Positions 31,762-42,095 are shown, counted from the first letter of the stretch. The stretch is DNA of 64,000 nt from an uncultured Lachnospiraceae bacterium (GCA_944381475.1 CALWLH010000031.1:1-64000), one strand, 5' to 3'. The notes: generated by a model not told the origin, from the letters alone. A program made the numbers and translations.

Positions 31762-34293
31762 ATGAAAAAAGTAATATGGGCTGTGGCTGCGGGGCTGCTT
31801 CTGTTTGCCGCGGTCATTGCCGCGGTAATGTGGAAAAATTTTAGAACAGACAGGGTTGAGACGGATTATGCCGGGGAGGTAAATCCGGCTCTTCCCGTCA
31901 TATCCTTTGACCTCCTTGGATGGGATGCGGATGTGCTTTTGGGATACCGCAGCCAGGAGGACAGCGTACGTATGACCGATTCTCTTCTTCCGGTGCGGGA
32001 AACGGGAGAAATTTCCTTAAAGATCCTAAAGGGCGGCACGCTGGTTGATTCTGCCAGAGCGCTGCTTTACAGTCTGGACGGAACCCGGCTGATCGAGCAG
32101 GTATCCCTCACTCTCTCTGGCGCGGAGGAGCTCACAGCGAAATATCAAATGACCGCCCTGGCAGAATCCGGTACGGATTATCTTCTGACCTTGGAGCTTC
32201 AGCTTTCAGACAAGTCTGTCTGCTATTATTCTGTAAAGGTCTGCCAGTACCCGGATGAAGCCTTCCAAAATAAGGAGAGGCTTTTGAATTTTGCCGCAGA
32301 TTTATCGGATGCTGCCTGTGAGAAGGACAGCGAAGCTCTGAATTCCTACATTTCCTATGATCGGGACAGGGCGGGAACAGACCTGCATTTCGTGAATATG
32401 AATTCAGAAGTGTCACTGGTTTCCTGGGCAGGACTGGAGGTAAAAAAGCAAAAAGAGTATCTGCGGATTTACGAATGGTACGACACGCAGGTGAGTGTTT
32501 CCTTACAATATGATGCCCAGCTGAGCTATGATCAGGAGCGTAGTTTGGCCGCTGTAGATGAAGCCTTTTGCATCCGGGAGAGGGATGATCAGCTTTACCT
32601 TTTAAATTATGAGCGTTCTGCCAGTGAATATTTTGCCGGAGATGCCGCCAACGTGGGAAACACCTCCATTTTACTGGGAATTCAGCAGCCGGACACCATG
32701 GAGCTTTTATATACCGACTATGGCATGAATGTGTATTTTACTGTGGATGGAGGCGTGTGGCACTATGATTACAATGCCAATGAGCTGATATGCGTGTTTA
32801 CGTACGGCAGAGAAAGGCAGGACATAAGGCTGGATGCAGACAAATATGAGCTGAGGCTTTTAGGCATCCGAGAGGGAATATTGTATTTTACCGCGCAGGG
32901 CTATATGGAGAGCGGGGCCCATGAGGGATGCTGCGGTCTGTCTCTCTATGGCTACAGTATTGCGAACCGGGAATGCCGGGAATATTTCTACGCCGCCTTT
33001 ACAGGCGCTGAAAATGAAGGCGCCCTTACTGCTCTTACGGAGGAAGGGCTGTTTTATACAAATATTGGAAACTGCGTCTATGGACTGGATCTGACAGGAA
33101 CCGAGGTTTTAAAGCTCTATGAGGGGCTTGACCCATCCTCCATACTTGTAAACGAGAGCAGGACACTGGCAGTATGGCAGTACGAGAATCTGGATACGCA
33201 GCTTTGCGTTTTGGATACCGGCGCCGGCACCATGGAGACCATCACCGGGGACAGGGCTCTAAAAGGCTTTGGCTTTATCGAGGATGATCTGGTTTACGGC
33301 CGGAGAGCTTCGGAGCAGCTTTCAAAGGAAGGCTTTGTATACCAGGAGTTATTTGACCAGATCTGCATTGTGGACAGTGCTCTTGAAGAAAAGGCGGTTT
33401 ATGAAAAGCAGGATGTGCTGATTGGAGAGGTGACGGTGCAGGATACCAGCGTCACCCTATCCCGCTATGAGGTGGAAGGCCAATTTTGCACACCTATTTC
33501 AGATGACGTGCTCACCCTTGCAAGGGAAGAGGCAGCCGCTGGTCTGGTGGAGCTGAAGGTGGCCGCCTCCCAGGTAAAGAGAAATTATTATTATATCAAT
33601 CTGGGCAGGACCGTGACACAGGGCGATCCCGCAACAGCCCAGGCCCAAATGCTTTTAAGAGAGCCGGTGCATATGACGGATATAGCATCCTCCGGTCAGG
33701 AGGAAGCGTTCTACGAAGCCAGCATCTTTGGAACCTGTGTGAGCAGGACAGATATCTTTACAGAAGCGGTGGAGGCGGCGTATGACCGTATGGGGGCTGT
33801 TTACAGGAACGGCTATTTATCCGAGGTGCTTTGGAACCGGGACGCCAGGGATTTATATCTGACCATGACGCTTCCTGCCATGAGCTGGACCCAGGAAGGG
33901 CACGAGGAGGAGATGGCGGCCATGAGCGCTCTGGAGCGCGGGGTGGATATCTTTATCTACGCAGGGGTGAATGCAGGGATCGTGGATGCTTCTGCTGCAG
34001 AGAGCGAGGAAAGAGCTGCCTGCGCTTCGGTTTACGAGGAGCTGCGTCTGACATTTGGGGAGCACCTGGTGAATCTGACCGGCAGCAGGATCGGATATCT
34101 TCTGTACTATATCAATCTGCGCCATCCGGTGCTTTGCCTGACGCAGGAGGACGAATCCCTGATTATTACAGGCTATACCTCCTCGGAGCTGATGATTTAT
34201 GATCCTGCCACAAGGGAGACCAGCAGGATTGCGCAGGATGAGGCGCAGGAATACTTTGACAGTCTGAATACAATTTTTGTTAGCTTTTGGTAG
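31762..34293 (+). CDS. Membrane-anchored extracytoplasmic protein, 843 aa, unknown
   Basis: One N-terminal membrane helix (residues 4-24) anchors a large outer part. Residues about 250-600 contain strand-rich repeats resembling a beta-propeller (LLYTDYGMNVYFTVDGGVW, GLFYTNIGNCVYGLDLTG). The last 150 residues recall a C39-like papain fold (HPVLCLT, then SLIITGYTSSELMIYDP near 800), but the usual catalytic His before the ITGY strand is not there, so it may be inactive. No family is recognised with certainty. It follows the GT2 gene by 12 nt, suggesting a role in envelope glycan assembly. It is followed by the ptb promoter. Confidence 0.65.
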   Translation: MKKVIWAVAAGLLLFAAVIAAVMWKNFRTDRVETDYAGEVNPALPVISFDLLGWDADVLLGYRSQEDSVRMTDSLLPVRETGEISLKILKGGTLVDSARALLYSLDGTRLIEQVSLTLSGAEELTAKYQMTALAESGTDYLLTLELQLSDKSVCYYSVKVCQYPDEAFQNKERLLNFAADLSDAACEKDSEALNSYISYDRDRAGTDLHFVNMNSEVSLVSWAGLEVKKQKEYLRIYEWYDTQVSVSLQYDAQLSYDQERSLAAVDEAFCIRERDDQLYLLNYERSASEYFAGDAANVGNTSILLGIQQPDTMELLYTDYGMNVYFTVDGGVWHYDYNANELICVFTYGRERQDIRLDADKYELRLLGIREGILYFTAQGYMESGAHEGCCGLSLYGYSIANRECREYFYAAFTGAENEGALTALTEEGLFYTNIGNCVYGLDLTGTEVLKLYEGLDPSSILVNESRTLAVWQYENLDTQLCVLDTGAGTMETITGDRALKGFGFIEDDLVYGRRASEQLSKEGFVYQELFDQICIVDSALEEKAVYEKQDVLIGEVTVQDTSVTLSRYEVEGQFCTPISDDVLTLAREEAAAGLVELKVAASQVKRNYYYINLGRTVTQGDPATAQAQMLLREPVHMTDIASSGQEEAFYEASIFGTCVSRTDIFTEAVEAAYDRMGAVYRNGYLSEVLWNRDARDLYLTMTLPAMSWTQEGHEEEMAAMSALERGVDIFIYAGVNAGIVDASAAESEERAACASVYEELRLTFGEHLVNLTGSRIGYLLYYINLRHPVLCLTQEDESLIITGYTSSELMIYDPATRETSRIAQDEAQEYFDSLNTIFVSFW

Positions 34294-34300
34294 GTTTGAC

Positions 34301-34329
34301 TTGACCGAAAAGATACAAAATGCTAAGAT
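34301..34329 (+). promoter_or_regulatory. Promoter of ptb-buk
   Basis: TTGACC at 34301-34306, a 17-nt spacer and TAAGAT at 34324-34329, 62 nt before ptb. A TTGACT overlaps just upstream. Confidence 0.65.
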
Positions 34330-34391
34330 GAAGGTTAGGCAATGCATAAAGATACAATGCCCACAAACGGGTGGAAAGGATAGGTTACAAA

Positions 34392-35303
34392 ATGAGCAAA
34401 AGCTTTGACGATTTACTCTCAAAGGTATCCCAGTGCGGGATGAAGAAGGTTGCGGTGGCAGTGGCCCAGGACAGCGCGGTGCTGGAGGCTGTCATAGCGG
34501 CAAAGGAGAAAAGGATTGCGGACGCAATCCTTGTAGGCGATGAGGTAAAGATTAAAGAGGTGGCAGCCGAGATCGGCGCAGATGTTTCCGGGTTTGAAAT
34601 TATTAACGAAACGGATATGATCGAAGCCGCTGCAAAGGCTGTAGCCCTTGTTCACGATGGCAGGGCGGATATGTATATGAAGGGACTCATCGACACAAAG
34701 AACTTTCTGAAGAGCGTGCTGAACAAGGAGGTTGGCCTTCGCACGGAAAAGACGCTGTCCCACGTGGCGGTATTTGAGGTGGAGGGATATGAGAAGCTCT
34801 GGTTTTTGACAGACGTTGCCTTTGTTCCCTATCCGGATCTGGCTGCAAAAGCCCAGATTATTGCGAATACAGTGGAGGTTGCGCAGGCCTGCGGCATCCA
34901 GGTGCCAAAGGTGGCGCCTCTGGCGGCGGTTGAGGTTGTCAATCCTAAGATGCCCGCCACAGTGGATGCGGCAGAGCTCACAAGGATGAACGAGGAGGGC
35001 GAAATCACAGGCTGTATCGTGGATGGTCCGTTAAGCATGGATCTGGCCATCGACCCGGAGGCTGCAAAGCATAAGGGCGCCACAGACCGAAAGATCGTGG
35101 GAGACGCGGATATTTTACTGTTCCCCGATATCCATGCGGGCAACATCACCTATAAGACCCTGGTTCACACTGCAAAGGTGAAGAACGGCTGTATCCTGAC
35201 CGGAACAAAGGCTCCGGTGATTCTTACATCCAGATCCGATTCCTTTGAGACAAAGGTGAACTCCATTGCGCTGGCTGCGGTAGTGGCAAATAACATGAAA
35301 TAG
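34392..35303 (+). CDS. ptb: Phosphate butyryltransferase
   Basis: A 303-residue enzyme of the phosphate acetyl/butyryltransferase family that converts butyryl-CoA and phosphate to butyryl phosphate. Family features: the ILVGDE opening, [19 protein letters not shown] and [14 protein letters not shown]. The butyryl assignment rests on the short form and the butyrate kinase gene 16 nt downstream. GGAAAGG lies upstream of the ATG at 34392, which is preferred over the earlier in-frame 34371. Together with buk it makes ATP in the last steps of butyrate fermentation. Confidence 0.9.
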   Translation: MSKSFDDLLSKVSQCGMKKVAVAVAQDSAVLEAVIAAKEKRIADAILVGDEVKIKEVAAEIGADVSGFEIINETDMIEAAAKAVALVHDGRADMYMKGLIDTKNFLKSVLNKEVGLRTEKTLSHVAVFEVEGYEKLWFLTDVAFVPYPDLAAKAQIIANTVEVAQACGIQVPKVAPLAAVEVVNPKMPATVDAAELTRMNEEGEITGCIVDGPLSMDLAIDPEAAKHKGATDRKIVGDADILLFPDIHAGNITYKTLVHTAKVKNGCILTGTKAPVILTSRSDSFETKVNSIALAAVVANNMK

Positions 35304-35319
35304 GGAAGGAGTACAGATC

Positions 35320-36384
35320 ATGTATAAGATTTTGATTATCAATCCCGGTTCCACATCCACCAAGATTGGTGTGTATGAGGATGAGACGCAGGTTCTGGAG
35401 GAAACGCTGCGCCACTCCACGGAGGAGCTGGCGCCCTTTGGGCTGATCGTGGAACAGAAGGATTTCCGCAAGGAGGTTATCTTAAAGGTTCTGGCAGAAA
35501 AGAATGTGGATTTAAAGAGCATTGACGTGGTGGTGGGCCGTGGCGGTATGTTAAAGCCCATCTCCGGCGGCACCTATGCAGTCAGCGATGAGCTGCTGGA
35601 GGATTTAAAGGTCGGCAGGCAGGGGCAGCATGCGTCAAATCTGGGAGGCATCCTCGCAAGAGAGATTGCAGACTCCATCGGCGTCCCCTCCTATATTGTG
35701 GATCCGGTTGTTGTGGATGAGCTGGAGCCCGTTGCCAGATATTCCGGTGTTCCGGAGCTTCCCAGAAGAAGCGTTTTCCATGCCCTGAATCAGAAGGCGG
35801 TGGCAAAGCGCTATGCAAAGGAACAGAACGTGCCCTATGAGAGCCTGAATCTGATCGTTGTGCACATGGGCGGCGGCGTTTCGGTGGGAGCCCATACCGG
35901 CGGCAGGGTTGTGGATGTGAACAATGCCCTCGACGGAGAGGGAGCGTTCTCCCCTGAAAGAGCAGGCGGTGTGCCCAGCGGCGATCTTGTAAAGCTGTGC
36001 TTTTCCGGGAAGTATGACCAGAAGCAGGTGATGAAAAAGCTGGTGGGCGGCGGCGGCTTTAATGCCTATGTGGGCACCAATGATATGAGAGATCTGGTGA
36101 AGATGGCCCATGAGGGGAATAAAGAGGCCGCAAATGTTATTGAGGCATTCCACTATCAGGTGGCAAAGGAGATCGGCGCTGCTGCCACAGTGTTAAAGGG
36201 CAGGGTGGATCAGATCATCCTGACCGGCGGCATCGCCTATAACAAGATTACCACGGATACATTAAAGGAGCGGGCAGGCTGGATTGCCCCCATGACTGTA
36301 TATCCCGGTGAGGACGAGCTTTTGGCGCTGGCCCAGGGCGCGATCCGGGTCATGAGCGGCGAAGAGAAGGTCATGGAATACTAA
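35320..36384 (+). CDS. buk: Butyrate kinase
   Basis: A 354-residue acetate/butyrate kinase of the ASKHA fold. It starts [19 protein letters not shown], has [20 protein letters not shown] in the middle and GGIAYNK near the end, all as in Buk and not the shorter motif set of AckA. It transfers phosphate from butyryl phosphate to ADP. It sits 16 nt after ptb with AGGGAAGGAG upstream, so the pair is one operon. No thiolase or butyryl-CoA dehydrogenase genes are nearby. Confidence 0.93.
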   Translation: MYKILIINPGSTSTKIGVYEDETQVLEETLRHSTEELAPFGLIVEQKDFRKEVILKVLAEKNVDLKSIDVVVGRGGMLKPISGGTYAVSDELLEDLKVGRQGQHASNLGGILAREIADSIGVPSYIVDPVVVDELEPVARYSGVPELPRRSVFHALNQKAVAKRYAKEQNVPYESLNLIVVHMGGGVSVGAHTGGRVVDVNNALDGEGAFSPERAGGVPSGDLVKLCFSGKYDQKQVMKKLVGGGGFNAYVGTNDMRDLVKMAHEGNKEAANVIEAFHYQVAKEIGAAATVLKGRVDQIILTGGIAYNKITTDTLKERAGWIAPMTVYPGEDELLALAQGAIRVMSGEEKVMEY

Positions 36385-36605
36385 AGACCATTTCGATTTA
36401 ACCGAAAGGACAAATAAACAACCCGACGGAATAAAATTTTAACCAGAGCTGGAAGTAAGCCCAGGACACAAAGGGTTCGAGCCCTGGAGTGAAGGTATCA
36501 AAATTTGTTTCCGGGGAAAAATGAAGACAGCGTGTATAGAGCTATACACGCTGTCCGGCTTGTGGGGTGTTTCCCCCATAAACGGCAAAATGGAGGAGTA
36601 GAAGG
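36385..36605 (+). promoter_or_regulatory. Region between buk and asnS with a perfect hairpin
   Basis: Holds ACAGCGTGTATAG (36527-36539) and CTATACACGCTGT (36542-36554), a 13-bp-armed palindrome with a 2-nt centre, and GGGG/CCCC at 36565-36577. There is no T-run, so it may be an operator or RNA structure acting on asnS. A string at 36472-36489 resembles the T-arm of a tRNA. No T-box signature was found. A ribosome site GGAGGAG precedes asnS. Confidence 0.5.
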
Positions 36606-37997
36606 ATGAATTTGGTAACAGTAAGGGACATATACAGGAACAGAGAGCGCTACATTGACCAGAAGATCAGCGTGGGGGGCTGGGTCAGGAGCATCAGGGA
36701 CTCCAAGAGCTTCGGCTTTTTGGTACTCCATGACGGAACCTTTTTTGAGACGCTGCAGGTGGTGATTCATGATCAGATGGAAAATTACGCCCAGATCGTC
36801 AAGCAGAATGTGGGGGCTGCCGTTCTTGTGACAGGTACGCTGGTGGCAACCCCTGGGGCCAAGCAGCCCTTTGAAATCCAGGCAGAGAGCGTGGAGGTGG
36901 AGGGAACCTCCACGCCGGATTATCCTCTGCAGAAAAAGCGCCATTCCCTGGAATATCTGCGGACAATCTCTCATTTAAGACCCCGAACCAACACCTTTCA
37001 GGCGGTTTTCCGGGTGCGCTCCCTTCTTGCCTATGCCATTCACCAGTTTTTCCAGGAGCGGGACTTTGTATATGTGCACACGCCCCTGATTACCGGAAGT
37101 GACTGTGAGGGGGCCGGGGAGATGTTCCAGGTAACCACCATGGATTTAAAGAATATTCCCATGAATGGGGATGGAAGCATTGATTATACCCAGGACTTTT
37201 TCGGAAAACCCACCAACCTTACCGTATCCGGTCAGTTAAACGGGGAAACCTACGCCTGCGCCTTCAGAAATATCTACACCTTCGGGCCCACCTTCCGGGC
37301 GGAAAATTCCAACACCACCAGACATGCGGCGGAATTCTGGATGATCGAGCCGGAGATCGCCTTTGCGGATTTACAGGATGATATGGAGCTGGCGGAGAGT
37401 ATGTTAAAGTACATCATCCGGTATGTGCTGGAGCATGCGCCGGAGGAGATGAATTTCTTTAACAGCTTTGTGGATAAGGGGTTGCTGGACCGATTAAATC
37501 ATGTGGTGAACAGCGAGTTTGCCCGGGTCACCTACACCGAGGCCATTGATCTGCTTGCAAAGCACAATGACAATTTTGAATACAAGGTCAGCTGGGGCTG
37601 TGATTTGCAGACGGAGCACGAGCGTTACCTGACGGAGGAAATCTTTAAGCGTCCCGTGTTTGTCACCGACTATCCCAAGGAGATTAAGGCCTTCTACATG
37701 AAGCAAAACCCAGATGGCAAAACCGTTGCCGCGGTGGACTGTCTTGTGCCGGGAATCGGAGAAATTATCGGCGGCAGCCAGCGTGAGGATGACTACGGGA
37801 AGCTGGTGAAGAGAATGCAGGAGCTGGGGCTCCGGGAGGAGGACTATCAGTTTTACCTGGATCTTCGGAAATTCGGTTCCGTGCGCCATGCGGGCTTTGG
37901 CCTGGGCTTTGAGCGGGCAGTGATGTATGTGACGGGTATGGGAAACATCAGGGATGTGATTCCCTTCCCCAGAACTGTGAATAACTGCGAGCTCTGA
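36606..37997 (+). CDS. asnS: Asparagine-tRNA ligase
   Basis: A 463-residue class II aminoacyl-tRNA synthetase charging tRNA-Asn. The N-terminal OB domain ([23 protein letters not shown]), motif 2 ([20 protein letters not shown]) and the C-terminal [15 protein letters not shown] are present. The ending [11 protein letters not shown] is typical of AsnS rather than AspS. It is preceded by a hairpin-containing leader but no recognisable T-box. It is 15 nt upstream of the SbcD-like gene, which may be read from the same transcript. Confidence 0.95.
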   Translation: MNLVTVRDIYRNRERYIDQKISVGGWVRSIRDSKSFGFLVLHDGTFFETLQVVIHDQMENYAQIVKQNVGAAVLVTGTLVATPGAKQPFEIQAESVEVEGTSTPDYPLQKKRHSLEYLRTISHLRPRTNTFQAVFRVRSLLAYAIHQFFQERDFVYVHTPLITGSDCEGAGEMFQVTTMDLKNIPMNGDGSIDYTQDFFGKPTNLTVSGQLNGETYACAFRNIYTFGPTFRAENSNTTRHAAEFWMIEPEIAFADLQDDMELAESMLKYIIRYVLEHAPEEMNFFNSFVDKGLLDRLNHVVNSEFARVTYTEAIDLLAKHNDNFEYKVSWGCDLQTEHERYLTEEIFKRPVFVTDYPKEIKAFYMKQNPDGKTVAAVDCLVPGIGEIIGGSQREDDYGKLVKRMQELGLREEDYQFYLDLRKFGSVRHAGFGLGFERAVMYVTGMGNIRDVIPFPRTVNNCEL

Positions 37998-38012
37998 TAA
38001 AGGAGCGTTTCT

Positions 38013-39068
38013 ATGAAATTCATTCACATGGCGGATATGCATCTGGGAGCTTTGCCCGATGGGGGAAAGCCCTGGTCAGAGGCCAGGGCCAAGGAGCTTT
38101 GGGATACTTTTTCAGATATCTGCGACGCCTGCAACAGAGAGCGGGCGGATCTTTTGCTGATCGCAGGGGATTTGTTTGACCGACAGCCCCTAAAAAAGGA
38201 ACTCAAGCAGGCGGCCTATCATTTGGGCAGGCTGAACAGAACACAGGTTGTCTGGATGGCGGGGGATGCGGATCATCTTCGGGAAAAGGATATCTATGCC
38301 GCCTATCCCTGGCCGGAGCATGTGCATTTTTTCTCCGGCGAACAGGTAGACAAGGTGTATTTCCCCTTCCTGGATACGGAGGTTTGGGGTATGAGCTACG
38401 GGCATAGCCATATCAGCGAGCCGATATATGACGAGCTTTCCCCGGAAATAAACGAAACATACCACATCCTTCTGGCACACGGGGGCGACGAGGAGCATAT
38501 TCCCATCAGGCGCCAGATGCTTGCCACTGCGGGCTTTGACTATGTGGCTTTGGGACATGTGCATACACCCCAAATTTGGGAGAGGGAAAAATGTGCCTAC
38601 GCAGGAAGCCCGGAGCCTTTAAGTCCAAAGGACCTTGGTCCCCATGGTTATATTCTGGGGGAGATTACCTCTGAGGGCACAAGACTTCGGCTGGTACCGG
38701 CGGCCAGACGTACATATAAACGGCTGGAGCTGTCTGTGAATCCTCACACCACCACCCGGGAGCTTCTGGAGGAGCTGCGTGAAGACCTTGCTTCGGAGGG
38801 AATGGCAAATATTTTTACCCTGGTTCTTACGGGAAGCGCTGTCTCCGGGGAAGAGATAGACCTGGAGGCGCTCCTTGGAGCGGGAAATATACTGGAGGTA
38901 ATTGACGAAACACGGCCGGAGCTGAACCTGGCGGAGATAGCCAGGGAGCATGCGGGGGATATTATTGGAAAATATATCGAGAGAATGAGAGCGTATCCTG
39001 AAAAGGACGAGGTGGCCGAAAAGGCACTGGAATACGGCGTATTGGCGCTGCTTGGAGGTTTAAAGTGA
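38013..39068 (+). CDS. SbcD/YhaO-like metallophosphatase with altered motif III
   Basis: A 351-residue calcineurin-like phosphoesterase of the SbcD/Mre11/YhaO group, the nuclease partner of the Rad50-like gene behind it. Motifs I (DMHLGA), II (GDLFDR), IV (LLAHGG) and V (LGHVHTP) are in place. Motif III, normally GNHD, reads GDAD at residues 84-87: Asn is changed to Asp and the catalytic His to Ala. That could abolish or change nuclease action. It overlaps the SbcC-like gene by 4 nt (ATGA-type overlap with a GTG start), so the two subunits are made together. Confidence 0.82.
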   Translation: MKFIHMADMHLGALPDGGKPWSEARAKELWDTFSDICDACNRERADLLLIAGDLFDRQPLKKELKQAAYHLGRLNRTQVVWMAGDADHLREKDIYAAYPWPEHVHFFSGEQVDKVYFPFLDTEVWGMSYGHSHISEPIYDELSPEINETYHILLAHGGDEEHIPIRRQMLATAGFDYVALGHVHTPQIWEREKCAYAGSPEPLSPKDLGPHGYILGEITSEGTRLRLVPAARRTYKRLELSVNPHTTTRELLEELREDLASEGMANIFTLVLTGSAVSGEEIDLEALLGAGNILEVIDETRPELNLAEIAREHAGDIIGKYIERMRAYPEKDEVAEKALEYGVLALLGGLK

Positions 39069-40846
39069 GGATACTGGAGCTGCACCTGACAGATTTTGGA
39101 AAATTTCATGATAAGGTTGTGAAGCTTCAGCCGGGTATGAATATCATCCAGGGCAGAAATGAGGCGGGAAAGAGCACGATTCACAGCTTTATATATGCCA
39201 TGCTTTTCGGACTGGAGGGCGGGAAGGAAAAACAACGGATATATGATCATTATCTGCCCTGGGACAACACGGGAGCCTACGGGGGCGCCCTGCGTTTGGA
39301 AGAGGGAGGACATACCTATTTCCTTCAGCGAAGCTTTTTAAGAGATCACGCTTATGTGGCTCTGCGGGATGAGACCCTTCAGGAGAACCTGACGCCTGCC
39401 GGGGAAGCGCTGAAAAGCCTTCTGGGGGGACTTACAGAGAGCGGCTACCGCAACACGGTGAGCATCGGCCAGATGGAGGGGGCAACGGATGACCGACTCT
39501 TAGCAGAGCTGAAAAATAGTATTGCCAGCCTGGGAATGGCCAAAAATATGGAAATCAGCCTTCAGATGGCGTCGGACAGTCTGATGCGCAAGCGAAAAAG
39601 TCTGGAGCGCCAGCTTGTCTCCGGCCAGGAGGAGGAGCGGGAAAGGCTTCTGGCGTCCATCTACCAGATCAGCCAGGAGCTTACGGACCAGCAGGATGAG
39701 GCGGCGGGACTGGAAGCAGAGATGAGCGCAGGCCGTGCCAGAGAGTTTGAGGAATTTTCCGCAAAGCACCAGGAGCGGGAACAGCAGAAAAAGCAGCTGG
39801 AGGATATCAACCAGGAATATTCGCGTCTCCTTCACGAAAAGGAACGCTGGCAGAAGGAAAGGGATCATGCGGGGGGCCAGCTTGGCAGACAGTTTAGTCG
39901 GATAAAGGATGAAGACCTTGACAGCGGACGATTACCCTCTTTTATGAGGTCACCGGCTCCGAAGCTTCTGGCAGCCGGGGTTTTGGCGCTGCTTCTTTCC
40001 CAGCTGTGTCTTATGAGTTATGGGAGGCTTTTGGCTGGAAAAGAGGAGCTGTTTTCCAACAGTCTGTATTTTGCAATAGGCGGGGGCGCGGTTGGAATAA
40101 TGGCGCTGATATTTGCCGCCGCCGTTCACAAAAACCATAAAAAGCATTTGAATTATTACCGTCTGGTTGTGGATAAGCATCGGCGCTTTAAGGAGGCGTC
40201 CTCTGCCCTGCATTCCATAGAAAACAGAAGAACCCAGCTTCTGGCGGAGCTTTCCGGAGAAAGTCAGGAGGAGTACAGCGCACTCCATACAAAAAATGAA
40301 GAGCTGGAAAAAGAGGTCATGCGCCTGGAATGGGAGCAGGAGCAGACGGCCCTGCGTTTGAATGAGGCAAAAAGACAGCTTGCCATAGCCGATGAGCTAT
40401 GCGCAAGAAATGAGAAGCTTCGCCGGGAAATTCAGGCTGTGCGGACGGCTCTTGAAAACATCTATGCTGCTGCGGATGAGATACAGGATACCTTCGGAGA
40501 CGAGATGAATGAGAAGGCGTCAGGATATCTCTCAGAGCTGACAGATGGGGCCTATACAGAGCTTCGCCTGGAGGGGGAGATGCGGATCACCCTGAAATCA
40601 AAAGAAAGACATGTGCCCTTAGAAGGGGTCAGCCGCGGAACCATCGAGCAGGTTTATCTCTGTATCAGGCTTGCTGCCGCAGAATGCTTAAGCCCGAAGG
40701 TCAGCTTGCCCCTGCTTTTGGATGACACCTTTGCCTTTTATGACGACGCCCGCACCAAAAGAGCCATGGAGCTGCTGAAAAACTCCGGACACCAGGTTCT
40801 GATCATGACCTGCCAGGGCAGGGAGAAGAAGCTGTTAAGGCAGTAG
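39065..40846 (+). CDS. SbcC/YhaN-like Rad50-family ATPase, with membrane segments
   Basis: A 593-residue SMC-like ATPase. Walker A GRNEAGKST is near residue 32, followed by coiled coils (about 180-290 and 350-480). A hydrophobic pair lies in the middle (about 300-350, LLAAGVLALLLSQLCLM and YFAIGGGAVGIMALIFAA), replacing the zinc-hook tip. The signature VSRGTIEQVYLCIRLAA and Walker B LLLDDTFAFYDD complete the ATPase. YhaN-type proteins, unlike E. coli SbcC, have such hydrophobic inserts. It starts inside the SbcD-like stop. Its stop codon lies within a 15-bp duplication (about 40839-40868). Confidence 0.85.
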   Translation: MRILELHLTDFGKFHDKVVKLQPGMNIIQGRNEAGKSTIHSFIYAMLFGLEGGKEKQRIYDHYLPWDNTGAYGGALRLEEGGHTYFLQRSFLRDHAYVALRDETLQENLTPAGEALKSLLGGLTESGYRNTVSIGQMEGATDDRLLAELKNSIASLGMAKNMEISLQMASDSLMRKRKSLERQLVSGQEEERERLLASIYQISQELTDQQDEAAGLEAEMSAGRAREFEEFSAKHQEREQQKKQLEDINQEYSRLLHEKERWQKERDHAGGQLGRQFSRIKDEDLDSGRLPSFMRSPAPKLLAAGVLALLLSQLCLMSYGRLLAGKEELFSNSLYFAIGGGAVGIMALIFAAAVHKNHKKHLNYYRLVVDKHRRFKEASSALHSIENRRTQLLAELSGESQEEYSALHTKNEELEKEVMRLEWEQEQTALRLNEAKRQLAIADELCARNEKLRREIQAVRTALENIYAAADEIQDTFGDEMNEKASGYLSELTDGAYTELRLEGEMRITLKSKERHVPLEGVSRGTIEQVYLCIRLAAAECLSPKVSLPLLLDDTFAFYDDARTKRAMELLKNSGHQVLIMTCQGREKKLLRQ

Positions 40847-40868
40847 AATATAAGGCAGTAGAATATAA
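40839..40868 (+). repeat. 15-bp direct duplication across the SbcC-like stop codon
   Basis: GGCAGTAGAATATAA occurs twice head-to-tail. The first copy contains the stop codon of the ATPase gene, so the duplication lengthens only the untranslated end. Confidence 0.85.
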
Positions 40869-40916
40869 AAACCCGGCAAGCCTTGATGTAAAGGGGCCTG
40901 CCGGGGGTTTTTATTA
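40867..40916. terminator. Terminator between SbcC-like gene and prs
   Basis: AAAAACCCGGCA pairs with TGCCGGGGGTTTTT (a 2-nt bulge) across about 18 nt. A-run before and T-run after allow termination on both strands. Confidence 0.85.
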
Positions 40917-42095
40917 TTTTTGAAGTTCTCTCTCGTGCTTTTCTAATAGGCGGTTGATCCGGTCCGTGGGATTTAAGAGGGAGTGGAGAGATACATTGTG
41001 GTTCAGATGTTCAATAATCAGCGCTATATATTTGGTCATGTCCACATTTACATAGTAGGGCTTCGAGAGGAGCTCCGGCGTCTGGTAGACCAGATTCGTA
41101 GTCAGCAGATAGTCGATGATGCCATCATGGTATGCGGCGTCAAATTTTGCCAGACCGTTGGTAAACAGACCAAAGGTGGAGAGGGCGAACACACGCTTTG
41201 CCTTGCGGCGCTTTAACTCCTTTGCCACATCCAGCATGCTGTCTCCCGAGGAGATCATGTCGTCGATGATCAGTACATCCTGATCCTCCACGGAGGAGCC
41301 GAGAAACTCATGTGCCACGATGGGATTGCGCCCGTCCACCACCCTTGTGAAGTCCCGGCGCTTGTAAAACATACCCATATCCACGCCCAGATGGTTTGCA
41401 TAGTAGATGGCTCTGCTGGTACCGCCCTCATCGGGGCTGATGATCATCATGTGATCCTTGTCAAAAACAATGTCCGGAACCGCCCGGACCAGTGCCTTTA
41501 AAAACTGGTAGATGCATGGGACGCTCTCAAAGCTTGAAAGAGGGATGGCGTTCTGCACCCGGGGGTCGTGGGCGTCAAAGGTAATGATGTTTGAAACCCC
41601 CATTTGAACAAGCTCCTGCAGGGCAAGGGCGCAGTCCATGGATTCCCGGCCGGTTTTTCTGTGCTGCCTGCTCTCGTATAAAAATGGCATAATCACATTG
41701 ATGCGCTTGGCTTTTCCGCCTGCGGCGGCGATCATCCGCTTTAAGTCCTGAAAATGGTCGTCCGGGGACATGTGGTTTACGCTGCCGCAGAGACTGTATG
41801 TCAGGCTGTAGTTGCATACATCCACCAGCAGGAATACATCGTCCCCCCGCACGGAAGCATTGATCACGCCCTTGGCTTCACCGGAACCAAACCGGGGCGT
41901 CTGGGCGGGGATGATATAGTTCTCCCGCTGATAGCCGTTAAAGGTCATCAGGTCATGGTATTCATTGTTGCGCTCCCTGCGCCATTCTACCAGATAGTCG
42001 TTGATACGCTCCCCCATGCTGACGCAGCTTTTCAAGGGAATCAGCGCCAGCGGGCCCACCGGGATGGTGCGCAGTAAATCATCTGTTTGGTTCAT
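40914..42095 (-). CDS. prs: Ribose-phosphate pyrophosphokinase (long form)
   Basis: A 393-residue PRPP synthetase, longer than the usual 315. It makes PRPP from ribose 5-phosphate and ATP for nucleotides, His and Trp. The PRPP-binding loop VLIIDDMISSGDSML is clear, as is the flexible-loop region MIISPDEGGTSRAIYYAN. Inserts and the N-terminal extension (MNQTDDLLRTIPVGPLALIPL) make it the long form that I recall from Lachnospiraceae. The start at 42095 follows AGGAGAAAGGAAG. It has its own promoter immediately beside repeat copy C. Catalytic details of this long form cannot be judged here. Confidence 0.88.
   Translation of the reverse strand: MNQTDDLLRTIPVGPLALIPLKSCVSMGERINDYLVEWRRERNNEYHDLMTFNGYQRENYIIPAQTPRFGSGEAKGVINASVRGDDVFLLVDVCNYSLTYSLCGSVNHMSPDDHFQDLKRMIAAAGGKAKRINVIMPFLYESRQHRKTGRESMDCALALQELVQMGVSNIITFDAHDPRVQNAIPLSSFESVPCIYQFLKALVRAVPDIVFDKDHMMIISPDEGGTSRAIYYANHLGVDMGMFYKRRDFTRVVDGRNPIVAHEFLGSSVEDQDVLIIDDMISSGDSMLDVAKELKRRKAKRVFALSTFGLFTNGLAKFDAAYHDGIIDYLLTTNLVYQTPELLSKPYYVNVDMTKYIALIIEHLNHNVSLHSLLNPTDRINRLLEKHERELQK

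Noticed and set aside
36400-36605. Possible T-box riboswitch before asnS
   Set aside because: No T-box core sequence (AGGGTGGNACCGCG) nor antiterminator followed by a T-run was found.
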